64,000 nucleotides of DNA from JAEULH01 sp963789785 (GTDB lineage: Bacteria; Pseudomonadota; Alphaproteobacteria; Rhodospirillales; Defluviicoccaceae): assembly GCA_963789785.1 (NCBI GenBank), contig CAWBNC010000035.1, positions 30,049-94,048 of the forward strand. The letters are read 5' to 3'. The position numbers and the translations under genes were made by a program. The notes below the pieces were generated by a model, which searched no databases, had not been told where the DNA came from, and was given only the letters and a program-made list of their open reading frames with translations. Shown here piece after piece: positions 9,295 to 18,281 of the stretch. Position 1 is the first letter of the stretch; each line of letters begins with the position of its first letter.

Positions 9295-10620
9295 GTGCGT
9301 AGGGAGCATCAACCCTCTTCGAGCTCTGGCGCCGGTGCCTGTGTCGTCGTTCACCCCGCGCTGAAATCCGGAACCCGGACACGGGCTCCAGAGGCGAGGC
9401 TCGGTGAAGCGGTCGGACTCGCCGAAGCCATCGGGCTAAAGGTCGCAGTCTCTGAAGTCGTGCCTTTGTCCGCCGTGCGGCCGGCGACGATGCTTGGCGC
9501 CGGTACGGTCGAACGTCTGGCGGAAACGATCGCGGGTGCGCAAGACGAGAACGGTGAGCCTGTCGTCGTTGTAATCGATGCGGCGCTTGCGCCGATACAG
9601 CAGCGCAACCTAGAGCGGGCTTGGAATGCCAAGGTTGTCGACCGGACCGGCCTGATTCTCGAAATCTTCGGCAAGCGTGCGCGCACTGCCGAAGGACGGC
9701 TGCAGGTCGAACTGGCTGCGCTGGTCTACCAGCGGAGCCGGCTGGTGCGCAGCTGGACCCATCTTGAGCGCCAGCGGGGCGGGTTTGGCTTCATGGGCGG
9801 TCCTGGCGAAGCACAGATCGAGACCGATCGCCGACTGATCGGCGAGCGTATCATCCGGATCCGCGCGCAGCTCAAGACCGTCCGGCGAACCCGGGCCTTG
9901 CACCGACAGGCTCGGCGCCGGGTGCCCTACCCAGTGATCGCTCTTGTCGGCTACACCAATGCCGGCAAGTCGACCTTGTTCAACCGGCTCACCAACGCCG
10001 ATGTGGTTGCCCATGATCAGCTTTTCGCGACGCTCGACCCGACCATGCGGGCCTTGTCCCTGCCTTCGCACCGCACCGCAATTCTGTCCGACACGGTCGG
10101 CTTCATCTCTGATCTTCCGCACGAACTCGTTGAGGCGTTTCGCGCAACCCTGGAAGAGGTTAACGAGGCTGACGCCGTCGTTCATGTCCGCGATATTGCG
10201 CACCCCGACAGCGCGGAACAGAAGGAAGACGTTCATGCGGTTCTACGCAGCATGGGCCTTGCAGACACCGTAGAAGGTTCGCTGATCGAGGTCCTTAACA
10301 AGGCCGATCTGCTGCCCGAAGACGAGCGCGACGTTCTTGCAAACCGGATCTCCAGGAGCAATGCGCACGCCATTCTCCTGTCGGCCAAGATGGGAACCAA
10401 CTGCGATCGGCTTCTCGCCCTTCTCGATGAACGTCTGGCCGCTTCCGCGGCGTTGATGGATGTGGCGCTGCCGGCGAGCGACGGAGAGTTGCTGGCGTGG
10501 ATCTACCGGCATGGGCAGGTTGTCTCGCGAGAGGACGCGGACGAGGTCGTTCGGCTCAAGGTCCGCCTTGATTCCGATCAGGCCGTCCGTCTGAGCCGTC
10601 GATTGGGTCTTGAAGCCTGA
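9295..10620 (+). CDS. hflX: GTPase HflX (ribosome rescue/splitting)
   Basis: A 441-residue TRAFAC GTPase. It has the N-terminal HflX domain with the glycine-rich linker GGFGFMGGPGEAQIETDRR, then the G domain: G1 GYTNAGKSTLFN, G3 DTVGFISDLP, G4 NKAD, G5 SAK. HflX binds 50S/70S ribosomes and splits stalled ribosomes, notably under heat stress. The start is taken as GTG at 9295; a slightly later start is possible because the first 25 residues are low-complexity. It is paired with hfq. Confidence 0.93.
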   Translation: MRREHQPSSSSGAGACVVVHPALKSGTRTRAPEARLGEAVGLAEAIGLKVAVSEVVPLSAVRPATMLGAGTVERLAETIAGAQDENGEPVVVVIDAALAPIQQRNLERAWNAKVVDRTGLILEIFGKRARTAEGRLQVELAALVYQRSRLVRSWTHLERQRGGFGFMGGPGEAQIETDRRLIGERIIRIRAQLKTVRRTRALHRQARRRVPYPVIALVGYTNAGKSTLFNRLTNADVVAHDQLFATLDPTMRALSLPSHRTAILSDTVGFISDLPHELVEAFRATLEEVNEADAVVHVRDIAHPDSAEQKEDVHAVLRSMGLADTVEGSLIEVLNKADLLPEDERDVLANRISRSNAHAILLSAKMGTNCDRLLALLDERLAASAALMDVALPASDGELLAWIYRHGQVVSREDADEVVRLKVRLDSDQAVRLSRRLGLEA

Positions 10621-11019
10621 GCACACGTCTACCAAGCGAGGTGAATGGCGACGCTTTGTCGCAACGGCGATGGCGGAGCAAATCGCACCATCAAGCCCCG
10701 TTTGCATGTTATGGCAGCGAAAAGCACTTATGACGGGCTTGTCGATATTTCCGCCCGGTTCGATCTCAACGGCAACGACAGGGCAGTCGCGTCCTGTTAC
10801 TTGCTCACCCGGGCATCGATCGCGATGAGCACGAACGACGTGAACATTCGGCGCGTGATCGTCGACCCCGCAGCGCGCTACCATGACAGTCGAGATCCCT
10901 ACGCGTTATCCCGACGTCGTAAGGCTTCTTCGCGGAAGAGCCTTCGCTAGTATTCAGGCAAAGCGGACGCGCGGTCAGGGTGCGCACCCGCCGAGGGCAG
11001 AAAAACGAAGGATGAAGGC
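10621..11019 (+). other. Intergenic stretch of about 400 bases without a recognised gene
   Basis: Between hflX and the inositol-monophosphatase gene I see no tRNA-like cloverleaf, no rho-independent terminator and no protein I can identify. A 101-codon frame at 10645-10950 (+) has no recognisable motif and no convincing ribosome-binding site. Related genomes often have mazG or another gene after hflX, so this may be a decayed gene or a divergent small one. Confidence 0.4.
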
Positions 11020-11868
11020 GTGGCCACCGGACCCGACGCGGACAAGGTAATCGCAATCATGCGTCGCGTCGCCGCGGCGGAAATCATGCCGCGGTTTGGC
11101 AAGCTGTCCCCTGGAGAGGTTACGGAAAAGCGCGGGCCGAAGGATCTGGTTACGATTGCGGACACGCTTGCCGAAGGCGCCATCGGCGAAGAACTTACTC
11201 GGCTCTGGCCGGGCAGTGCGGTGGTCGGCGAGGAAGCCGCCGACGCCGATCCTGACTTGCTTCAGGCACTCGCCGGCGATGCTCCCGTCTGGCTGATCGA
11301 CCCCGTTGACGGCACCAACAACTATGTTCGTGGTGTCGCCTGTTTCGCCGTCATCATCGGCTTTTGCGCGGGCGGGGACATCCGCGCCGGCTGGATCCAC
11401 GACCCGGTTGCTGATACGACCGTCTGGGCAAAGGAAGGCGAGGGCACCTGGCTCGACACCGAAGCGGCACGCCGTCGCCTGCGGCTTCCCCCGCCGAAAG
11501 CTGTGGCGCAAATGACCGGGTCGCTTGGCTATCGCTGGTCCAAGCGGCTCAAGGAGCGGCTCAAGGCGGGAATTGGCCTATCCGTGCCGCACTTCGTTCG
11601 CTATGGCTGCACCGGCCGGGAGTATATGGACCTTGCGTCCGGCAGACTGGACTTCGCGGCTTACACGCGGCTCAAACCCTGGGATCATGCCGCTGGCGTT
11701 CTGATCTACCGCGAGGCTGGCGGAGTTGCGCAGATCATAGCTAAGGAGCGCGCTTATCGACCGGTGCCGGCCATTTCCGACGCGACACTGCTGCTGGCTC
11801 CGAACCAGGCTTGCTGGCGAGGGTTGAAGTCTACGCTCGATCTTCCTGGCGGCCGCGGACAAGACTAG
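11020..11868 (+). CDS. Inositol-monophosphatase family protein (CysQ/SuhB-like)
   Basis: A 282-residue Mg/Li-sensitive sugar phosphatase fold. Metal-binding motifs are visible: GEEAADAD (first site), DPVDGTNNYVRG (the DP-D-GT signature near residues 93-104) and KPWDHAAGVLI (C-terminal signature W-D-x-A-x). The substrate may be inositol phosphate, fructose-1,6-bisphosphate or PAP; the sequence does not decide. The start is GTG at 11020. The next gene begins 55 bases downstream on the same strand, so they may be co-transcribed. Confidence 0.85.
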   Translation: MATGPDADKVIAIMRRVAAAEIMPRFGKLSPGEVTEKRGPKDLVTIADTLAEGAIGEELTRLWPGSAVVGEEAADADPDLLQALAGDAPVWLIDPVDGTNNYVRGVACFAVIIGFCAGGDIRAGWIHDPVADTTVWAKEGEGTWLDTEAARRRLRLPPPKAVAQMTGSLGYRWSKRLKERLKAGIGLSVPHFVRYGCTGREYMDLASGRLDFAAYTRLKPWDHAAGVLIYREAGGVAQIIAKERAYRPVPAISDATLLLAPNQACWRGLKSTLDLPGGRGQD

Positions 11869-11923
11869 GATCCGCGACAACAGCGCCACGACGCTTCCGC
11901 TACCCGATCGGAGGACGATACTT

Positions 11924-12805
11924 ATGTCAGGTTCTCGCACGGCCTTTATTGGCCTTGGGGTCATGGGCTTCCCCATGGCGGGCCATCTTGCCGCAGCCGG
12001 TTACCAGGTCACCGTCTACAATCGCACCCGCAGCAGAGCGGAGGCGTGGGTCGACCGCCACCACGGGTCATTGGCGCAGACGCCCGCGGAAGCCGCAAGG
12101 GAAGCTGAGGTCGTCTTTTCGTGTGTCGGCAATGATGCCGATCTGCGCGAAGTCATGCTGGGCGAGTCCGGAATCATTGCCGGCACCGGCTCCGGGGCGA
12201 TCATCGTCGACCATACGACAGCGTCCGCCAGAATTGCCCGCCAACTTGCAGCGGCGGCGTCGGAAAAGGGGATTGGTTTCCTTGACGCCCCTGTCTCCGG
12301 CGGTCAGGCCGGCGCCGAAAACGGCGCGCTCACTGTCATGGTCGGCGGGGCTCCCGAGCATTTTGCCAAAGTCGAAGCGGCCATTTCGACGTTCGCCAGG
12401 GCCGTGACGCTGATGGGACCGGCGGGTAGCGGCCAGCTCACCAAGATGGTCAATCAGGTCTGTATCGCCGGCTTGCTTCAAAGCCTTTCCGAGGCTTTGG
12501 CTTTCGCCCAGCGCGCCGGGCTCGACGGGCGCCGTGTCGTCGATGTCATCTCCAAAGGTGCGGCGCAATCGTGGCAGATGGACAATCGGGCCGGATCGAT
12601 GTTGGACGACCGTTTCGACTTCGGCTTTGCGGTCAACTGGATGCGGAAGGACTTGGCTATCGTGCTCGAGGAAGCCCGCAGCAACGGCGCCTCGCTGCCG
12701 ATCACAGCTATCGTCGACCAGCTCTACGCGCGCATCCAGGACAGCGGCGGCGGACGCTGGGACACCTCAAGCCTCATTCGCCTGCTCCGCTCAAATGCCG
12801 GCTAA
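11924..12805 (+). CDS. NAD(P)-dependent beta-hydroxyacid dehydrogenase (3-hydroxyisobutyrate/tartronate semialdehyde type)
   Basis: A 293-residue member of the 3-hydroxyisobutyrate dehydrogenase family. The N-terminal Rossmann motif is FIGLGVMGFPMAGHL. The substrate motif DAPVSGGQAGAENG and the catalytic lysine region GSGQLTKMVNQV follow, and the all-alpha C-terminal dimer domain completes it. It oxidises or reduces 3-hydroxy acids; glyoxylate/succinic semialdehyde reductase activity is also possible. The preceding leader CGGAGGACG is a plausible ribosome-binding site. It ends tail-to-tail with the next gene, with stop codons overlapping. Confidence 0.88.
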   Translation: MSGSRTAFIGLGVMGFPMAGHLAAAGYQVTVYNRTRSRAEAWVDRHHGSLAQTPAEAAREAEVVFSCVGNDADLREVMLGESGIIAGTGSGAIIVDHTTASARIARQLAAAASEKGIGFLDAPVSGGQAGAENGALTVMVGGAPEHFAKVEAAISTFARAVTLMGPAGSGQLTKMVNQVCIAGLLQSLSEALAFAQRAGLDGRRVVDVISKGAAQSWQMDNRAGSMLDDRFDFGFAVNWMRKDLAIVLEEARSNGASLPITAIVDQLYARIQDSGGGRWDTSSLIRLLRSNAG

Positions 12806-13473
12806 CTGGCGCGCGCGGGCTGCTGAATCGCCCGGACACGTTTGAGCAGATCGGCCGGGTCGGGCCTCTGGGTGTAGTCGGGATTAACGTCGGCGTAGAC
12901 GATGCGTCGACTGGGCGCGATGATGTATGTCGCCGGCACCGGCAGCTCGAAAGAATCCGTTCCATTGGTCGCCGGGAGGTCGATGCCCAGCGTTGCATAG
13001 GCGCTGCGAAAAGCTTCGGGCAACACGTAGACCAGCCCGAACGCGCGGGCGACCGTGCTGGCGAAGTCGCTCAGCACAGGGAAGCCGATATCAAGCTTTT
13101 CGGCGGTCGCCGTGGAGCACTGCAGCGTCTGCGGCGAGACCGCCAGCACCTCGGCGCCGGCATCGCGCAACCCCGGGGCCGCCTCGTCAAGGGCCCGGAG
13201 GTAGGCGCTGCAGTATCCGCACCAGCCGCCGCGGTAGAAGGTCAGAACAACCGGCCCGCCAATCAGCTGGTTGGACAAGGTGACCGTCCGCCCGGAAGCG
13301 TCCGGCAGGGCAAAATCGTCAACGGTCTCGCCCTCCTGGCGCGACAGCATCGCCTTGTTGTCCTCAAGGAGCTCGCGTGCGGCTTCGGTCAGCGACTCCG
13401 CGGCCACCGCGCCAAGGCCGCTACGGACGTTGTCGAGCGCATCGATCAGGCCGGACACCATGCTCATAACCAT
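12802..13473 (-). CDS. Peroxiredoxin-like (AhpC/TSA family) protein
   Basis: A 223-residue protein. The core is a thioredoxin-fold peroxiredoxin-like domain: FALPDASGRTVTLS, then FYRGGWCGYCSAYLRAL with a CxxC in place of the single peroxidatic cysteine context, and VPATYIIAPSRRIVYADV near the C-terminus. An N-terminal helical extension of about 45 residues precedes it. This group of RGGWCxYC proteins is common in proteobacteria and is annotated as alkyl hydroperoxide reductase/thiol antioxidant; the substrate is unproven. A GAGGAG sequence precedes the ATG at 13473. It is convergent with the preceding dehydrogenase. Confidence 0.85.
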   Translation of the reverse strand: MVMSMVSGLIDALDNVRSGLGAVAAESLTEAARELLEDNKAMLSRQEGETVDDFALPDASGRTVTLSNQLIGGPVVLTFYRGGWCGYCSAYLRALDEAAPGLRDAGAEVLAVSPQTLQCSTATAEKLDIGFPVLSDFASTVARAFGLVYVLPEAFRSAYATLGIDLPATNGTDSFELPVPATYIIAPSRRIVYADVNPDYTQRPDPADLLKRVRAIQQPARAS

Positions 13474-13494
13474 CGCTCCTCAACTGCTTGGAAG

Positions 13495-13517
13495 GCCGCG
13501 GCGGGAAGCGCCGCGGC
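13495..13517 (-). promoter_or_regulatory. Stem-loop in the leader of the peroxiredoxin-like gene
   Basis: GCCGCGG (13495-13501) and CCGCGGC (13511-13517) form a 7-bp perfect GC stem with a 9-base loop, ending about 20 bases upstream of the start codon at 13473. It could form a 5'-leader hairpin in the mRNA. No T run follows, so it is not an evident terminator. Confidence 0.35.
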
Positions 13518-13580
13518 TGCCTGTTCTGTTGCTAGCTGGGAAGCCTGGGCCGGTTTTCCAGAGCCTGCTCAGGCCACGCT

Positions 13581-13624
13581 ATATCCTCCTCATCTGTGAT
13601 AGATATCCTCCTCATCTGTGATAG
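13581..13624. repeat. Perfect 22-bp tandem duplication
   Basis: Two identical 22-base units lie head to tail (13581-13602 and 13603-13624). Read on the minus strand, each contains GATGAGGAGGATAT, a strong Shine-Dalgarno-like core. It lies about 110-150 bases upstream of the peroxiredoxin-like gene, which reads leftwards. It may be a duplicated regulatory site or a simple slippage duplication. Confidence 0.8.
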
Positions 13625-13699
13625 CCGGCGAAGCGCATGCCGGCAGCGAACTCTATAAAAGAGGCATGACAGGCGGGTGACGGTGGGCTGACGTTTTGG

Positions 13700-16441
13700 T
13701 CAATCTTGCCGAGGGGCGAGCGCGGCGACGGCGTCGCGCAGTGTCGCGGCGATGGCCGCCGGCTCCGTTTCCGCGGATGCATTCAGCCGTCCGGGGTCGA
13801 TGACCGGACCGAACCGAACGCGGACCGGGCGCGGCCGGGGCAGCCGCCGTGTTCGCGGCATGGCGGCGAAGGTGCCGTCGATGCAGGCGGGCACCACGGG
13901 CACCGGCCGGCGGCCCAGAAGCGCGCCGACGCCCGGACGAAACGCCTGAAGGCGGCCGTCGGGCGAGCGCCACGACTCGGGATACCAGACGAGACCGTGA
14001 CCGCGGTCGAGAACTGCCTCCGCCATCGCCAGCGTCGCCGCAGCATCGCGCTCGTCGACGGGGAAGATCTGCGCGGCGCGGCAGAAGCCGCGGGAGAATG
14101 CGCCGGAGAACAGCCGGTCGCGGTCGCCCGACCAGTAGACATCGCGCACTGTTGCTCGCGGCAGCGCCGCAGCCAACGCCAGCGGATCGAGGTCGCTGAC
14201 GTGATTGGCGACGATCAGAAACGGGCCTCTGGCTGGTAGGTGGTCCCGGCCGACAACCTGAAGCCGGAATACCGTCCGCATCAGCGCGCGATTAAACAGG
14301 TCGAGACACTGGCCCAGAAGCCATGTCAATCCGCCCACCGGCGCCAGCCACCGCGTCGTGTCGGCCTCGATCGCGTCCCGGTTGGCGAACTTCAGGCCGC
14401 CGCGCTCGGCTCCTGCTTCGAGGTCTTCCGCCCGCGGTGCCGCCGCGACGAGGCGGACGAGATCACGCACCGTTTCAACCGCGGCCAGTTGCTTGGGTTC
14501 GAGCGCGCGACCGGTTGCTGCCTCCAGAGCCATGCCGAGGCCCAGCCACTCGAGCGAGTCGATGCCGAGATCGAGCTGCGGGTTCGCATCCATACCGAGG
14601 CGCCTGTCGGCGTAGCGCTCCTTGAGCATCGCCCATGTTGCCGCAGCCGCCGGCTCGGCAAGCAGCGCCCTGTCTTCTTCGCCAGGCTCGGCCGGGGCGG
14701 CCGGACGGGCTTCGCCGCGCCGCGCCCGCTCGTATAGCTCCGGCAGGAGAAAGCGCTGGTATTTGCCGAGGCGGGTTCGCGGCAGTGGTTGGCGGCTGAT
14801 GGCGTAGCCGCTGAGGCGCTGGTGGGATGCCAGCGCCTGCGCCTTGGATGCCAGCGTCACCCGAACGACATCATCGGGCGAAGCGAAGCCGCCGCTGCGC
14901 ACCGCTTCGGCGTCGGGGACGATGAGGCCGACCAGATCGCCGTCGCGCTCGAGCACCGCCACCTCGGCGAAGTAGGGCGTCTCGCCGTAAACGCGTTCGA
15001 GATCCTCCGGAAAGACGTTCTTGCCGCCCCCCAGCACGATCATTTCCTTGACCCGGCCGGTAACGTAGACGAAGCCGTCGGTGTCGATGTTGCCGAGGTC
15101 GCCGGTGCGGAACCAGCTGTCGACGGTGAATGCCTGCGCATTGGCCTCCGGGTTGTCGAGATAGCCGGAAAAGACGCTGGGTCCCTTGAGCTCGATCTCC
15201 CCATGTCCTTTCCCGCCGCTTCCGCCCGAGGCCGCATCGTATGGCGCATCGATGTTCCGTGGAGCGATGCGCACCGCGCCGCCGGAGAGCGGCCGGCCCT
15301 CGCTGCCGATGCGCTTGGATCCGGGCACATTGCCGGTAAAGGCCGAGGCGGTTTCGGCCAGGCCGTAGCCGGTCAGCAGCTCCCAGCCGAGCCCTTCGAT
15401 CTTCCAGATCACCGTCGCTTCGAGCTTGGCCCCGGCCGAGACCATCAGTCGCAGGCTGCCGCCAAAGCGGGCGTGAACTGCGGCGAACAGCATCCGGCCT
15501 AGGCGCAGACCGAGACGGCGCCGGGCCGCCACCGATAGCGCCAGCAGGCCGGCAAAGGCGCGACTAGCGGCTTTGCCGCGGGCGCGAGCCTGCGCCTCGA
15601 TCCCTGCGACCAGCGCCTGGTAGAGCCTGGGTACGCCGATCATCATCGTCGCCTCGCTCTTCTGCAGAGCGCGCACGATCGCCGGTCCCTGAGGGGCCTG
15701 CGGCAGGACGATCACCGCTCCCGTCCAAAGCGGCACCAGCACGCCGACGACGAAGGGATAAACGTGATGCAGAGGCAGCGGCACAAGCAGGCGGTCGTTG
15801 CCGCCGATCAGGCCGATGCCGGCAATCGCACGGACATTGGCTTCGATGTTGGCATAGCTCAGGGTGAAATACTTGGGCGGGCCGGTTGTCCCGGAGGTAA
15901 ACACCATCATCGCCGGCCGGTCGGCCGACAGCCTCGGCAGTGTCACGTCGTCGGGCGCGCTCTCTTCCAGCGCCGAAAGGGTCAGCCGGGATTGGCCATG
16001 CGCCTGGTCGATCCGGGAGCGGTCGTCGGCGTCGCCGCCAATTGTGACGATCTCGCCGAGCCCCGCCACGTCGATGCCGACGAGAAGCGCCGCCTGTTCA
16101 CCACCGACGAACAGCCGCGTCATCGCGCTGGCGCGGACGATCATCGCGACTTCGTCGGCGGCGGCCAGAGGATCGATCGGCACACTTACCGCGCCGGCGG
16201 CGCCGATCGCGAGGCGGGCGATGATCCACTCCGGCCCGTTGGGCGCGAACAGCCCGATCCGCTCGCCTGGGCTGACATTGCGGGCAACGAGACCGCGGGC
16301 GATCGCCGCCGCACGCGCGGCGATGATGTGGGTGCTCAACCCCCGCATGCGCTCGCCATCGTCGAAGAGTACCGCCGTGGCCTCGACGCGGTCGGCCATC
16401 AGCTCGATCAGACCGGTCAGCGCTGGTTCCCTGGCGTTCAT
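13700..16441 (-). CDS. Acyl-AMP ligase - acyl carrier - acyltransferase (LPLAT) multidomain protein
   Basis: About 913 residues with three modules. (1) An ANL-superfamily adenylating domain: A3 loop TSGTTGPPKYFTLS near 182-195, YGLAETASAF, RTGDLGNIDTDGF, and A10 lysine PRTRLGKYQ near 560. (2) A carrier-like domain with the phosphopantetheine site LGIDSLEWL, Ser about 629. (3) A glycerolipid acyltransferase domain: NHVSDLD (HX4D box) about 746-752, FPVDERD, and YPESWRSPDGRLQAFRPG. It probably activates a fatty acid, loads it on the built-in carrier and transfers it to a lysophospholipid or glycerol-phosphate acceptor, similar in logic to Aas. I start at the ATG 16441 (MNAREPALTG); an in-frame start at 16504 would add 21 residues. 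Confidence 0.85.
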   Translation of the reverse strand: MNAREPALTGLIELMADRVEATAVLFDDGERMRGLSTHIIAARAAAIARGLVARNVSPGERIGLFAPNGPEWIIARLAIGAAGAVSVPIDPLAAADEVAMIVRASAMTRLFVGGEQAALLVGIDVAGLGEIVTIGGDADDRSRIDQAHGQSRLTLSALEESAPDDVTLPRLSADRPAMMVFTSGTTGPPKYFTLSYANIEANVRAIAGIGLIGGNDRLLVPLPLHHVYPFVVGVLVPLWTGAVIVLPQAPQGPAIVRALQKSEATMMIGVPRLYQALVAGIEAQARARGKAASRAFAGLLALSVAARRRLGLRLGRMLFAAVHARFGGSLRLMVSAGAKLEATVIWKIEGLGWELLTGYGLAETASAFTGNVPGSKRIGSEGRPLSGGAVRIAPRNIDAPYDAASGGSGGKGHGEIELKGPSVFSGYLDNPEANAQAFTVDSWFRTGDLGNIDTDGFVYVTGRVKEMIVLGGGKNVFPEDLERVYGETPYFAEVAVLERDGDLVGLIVPDAEAVRSGGFASPDDVVRVTLASKAQALASHQRLSGYAISRQPLPRTRLGKYQRFLLPELYERARRGEARPAAPAEPGEEDRALLAEPAAAATWAMLKERYADRRLGMDANPQLDLGIDSLEWLGLGMALEAATGRALEPKQLAAVETVRDLVRLVAAAPRAEDLEAGAERGGLKFANRDAIEADTTRWLAPVGGLTWLLGQCLDLFNRALMRTVFRLQVVGRDHLPARGPFLIVANHVSDLDPLALAAALPRATVRDVYWSGDRDRLFSGAFSRGFCRAAQIFPVDERDAAATLAMAEAVLDRGHGLVWYPESWRSPDGRLQAFRPGVGALLGRRPVPVVPACIDGTFAAMPRTRRLPRPRPVRVRFGPVIDPGRLNASAETEPAAIAATLRDAVAALAPRQD

Positions 16442-16692
16442 GGAAAGCAGTAGATGGACGTTACAGGCCGGCGGTGACAACCGCTTTCCGATTGTTCTCC
16501 GCATCCGTGCGGCGAGCGCCGGAGCCGCTGGCGGCAGGCGTCGGCATCATCGCCGCGTGCGCCTCTCCTGTTGCGACATCAGCTTCAGACGCGCTTCGGC
16601 CGGCCCAGACCAAGGCTCAGGAAAGCTTGTGTCTCCGTGTCGGACCGTGCATAACGCCGATCTCAGCGTCAGGGACAGCGCGGGGAGAGGAA

Positions 16693-17844
16693 ATGAAAAT
16701 AGCGATACCGAGAGAACGGATGCCCGGCGAGACCCGGGTCGCCGCTTCGCCCGATATGGTGAAGAAACTTGTAGGCTTCGGCTTTAGCGTCGTTGTCGAG
16801 AAGGGCGCCGGAGAAGATGCAGCGATCCCGGACGCCGATTTTGAAGGCGCCGGCGCCAGCATCGTCAAGGACGAGGCGTCCGCGATCGGCGATGCGGACG
16901 TCGTTATCAAGGTTCAACGGCCGGTTATGGATGGCCGACTGAATGAAGTCACGATGATGAAGAGCGGTGCGGTGCTGATTGCATCCTTGGCCGCGTTGAC
17001 CCATCGCGAGGACGTCGAAGCCTATGCCCAGGCTGGGCTGACCACATTCGCCATGGAACTGATGCCGCGGATCTCCCGGGCGCAGTCCATGGACATCCTG
17101 TCCAGCCAGAACAACCTTGCCGGCTACAAGGCCGCCATCGATGCAGCGGCCGAGTTCGGCGGTGCGTTCCCGTTGATGATGACCGCGGGCGGCACCGTTC
17201 CGGCGGCCAAGGTGTTCATCATGGGCGTTGGCGTCGCTGGCCTCCAGGCCATCGCCACCGCCAAACGCCTCGGTGCGGTCGTCACCGCGACCGATGTTCG
17301 GCCGGCGACCAAGGAGCAGGTCGAAAGTCTTGGCGGCAAGTTCGTCATGGTCGACGAAGGCGCGATGAAGGATGCCGAGACGGCGGCGGGCTATGCCAAG
17401 GAGATGTCGGACGAGTTCAAGCGCAAGCAGGCCGAGGTTGTTGCCGATCACCTGAAGAAGCAGGACATCGTCATCACGACGGCGCTGATCCCGGGCAAGC
17501 CGGCGCCTAAGCTCCTCACCGAGGCGATGGTCAAGAGCATGAAGCCGGGGGCGGTCATCGTCGATCTGGCCGCGGAAACCGGCGGCAACTGCGAACTGAC
17601 CGAGCCGGGCAAGGTCATCGTCAAGCATGGCATCAAGATCGTCGGCCACCTCAACGTCCCCGGCCGTCTGCCCAAGGACGCCAGCCAACTTTACGCTCGC
17701 AACGTGCTCAACTTCCTCACGCCGCACGTCAACAAGGAGCAGAAGACGCTGGCCTTCGACTGGGAGGACGAGACCGTCGCAGGTACGCTGGTGACCCGCG
17801 ACGGGAAGATCGTTAACCCGCAGCTCACAGGGGAGGGGCAGTAA
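16693..17844 (+). CDS. pntAA: Proton-translocating NAD(P)+ transhydrogenase, subunit alpha part 1 (dI, NAD-binding)
   Basis: 383 residues, the length of the R. rubrum dI subunit. Features are the N-terminal KIAIPRERMPGETRVAASPD, the RQD-loop region SRAQSMDILSSQNNLAGYKA, and the Rossmann motif FIMGVGVAGLQAIATAKRLG near 174-193. It binds NAD(H) on the cytoplasmic side. The start at 16693 is preceded by GGGAGAGG; the frame is open upstream to 16474 but that extension is not family-like. It is the first gene of pntAA-pntAB-pntB; pntAB begins 2 bases after its stop. Confidence 0.96.
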   Translation: MKIAIPRERMPGETRVAASPDMVKKLVGFGFSVVVEKGAGEDAAIPDADFEGAGASIVKDEASAIGDADVVIKVQRPVMDGRLNEVTMMKSGAVLIASLAALTHREDVEAYAQAGLTTFAMELMPRISRAQSMDILSSQNNLAGYKAAIDAAAEFGGAFPLMMTAGGTVPAAKVFIMGVGVAGLQAIATAKRLGAVVTATDVRPATKEQVESLGGKFVMVDEGAMKDAETAAGYAKEMSDEFKRKQAEVVADHLKKQDIVITTALIPGKPAPKLLTEAMVKSMKPGAVIVDLAAETGGNCELTEPGKVIVKHGIKIVGHLNVPGRLPKDASQLYARNVLNFLTPHVNKEQKTLAFDWEDETVAGTLVTRDGKIVNPQLTGEGQ

Positions 17845-17846
17845 TT

Positions 17847-18266
17847 ATGGATCAAGCCCTGATCGTGGAGAAGGCCGCGCAGCTCGCCAACGAGGCCGCG
17901 GCGCTGGCGGTTCGCGCGGGCGAGATGGCAGCCGCCGCCGCACAGGCGACGATGGTCGGACCCGCCGAAGGCGGCGGCCATGGCGCGTTCTTATCGTTGT
18001 TCACGGTGTTCGTGCTGGCCGTATTCGTCGGTTTCTATGTGGTCTGGAGCGTCACACCGGCACTGCACTCGCCGCTGATGAGCGTGACCAACGCGATCTC
18101 GTCGGTGATCATCGTCGGCGGTCTGCTCGCGGCCGGACCGGCGCATTTTGATTTCTCGAAGGTGATGGGCTTTTTTGCCGTCATCCTCGCATCGGTGAAC
18201 ATCTTCGGCGGTTTCATCGTCACCAGACGAATGCTGCAGATGTTCAAGAAAAAAGTGAAGAAGTAG
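17847..18266 (+). CDS. pntAB: Transhydrogenase subunit alpha part 2 (membrane domain dII)
   Basis: 139 residues, matching the R. rubrum PntAB length. An N-terminal Ala/Glu-rich helix is followed by three to four hydrophobic segments (about 48-68, 77-100, 105-128) and a basic tail KKKVKK. Together with PntB it forms the proton channel in the inner membrane. The separate pntAA and pntAB genes show the three-subunit form instead of the fused E. coli PntA. RBS GGGGAGGGG precedes the start; pntB follows after 15 bases. Confidence 0.95.
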   Translation: MDQALIVEKAAQLANEAAALAVRAGEMAAAAAQATMVGPAEGGGHGAFLSLFTVFVLAVFVGFYVVWSVTPALHSPLMSVTNAISSVIIVGGLLAAGPAHFDFSKVMGFFAVILASVNIFGGFIVTRRMLQMFKKKVKK

Positions 18267-18281
18267 GGAAGGGGAGCTCTA

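Noticed and set aside
12571..13599. Plus-strand frame of about 342 codons
   Set aside because: It is the shadow of the peroxiredoxin-like gene on the other strand and is rich in Arg/Gly without motifs.
16474..16692. Upstream extension of the pntAA frame
   Set aside because: The family begins at KIAIPRERMPGE with a strong ribosome-binding site at 16684-16691; the extension is unlike any transhydrogenase.
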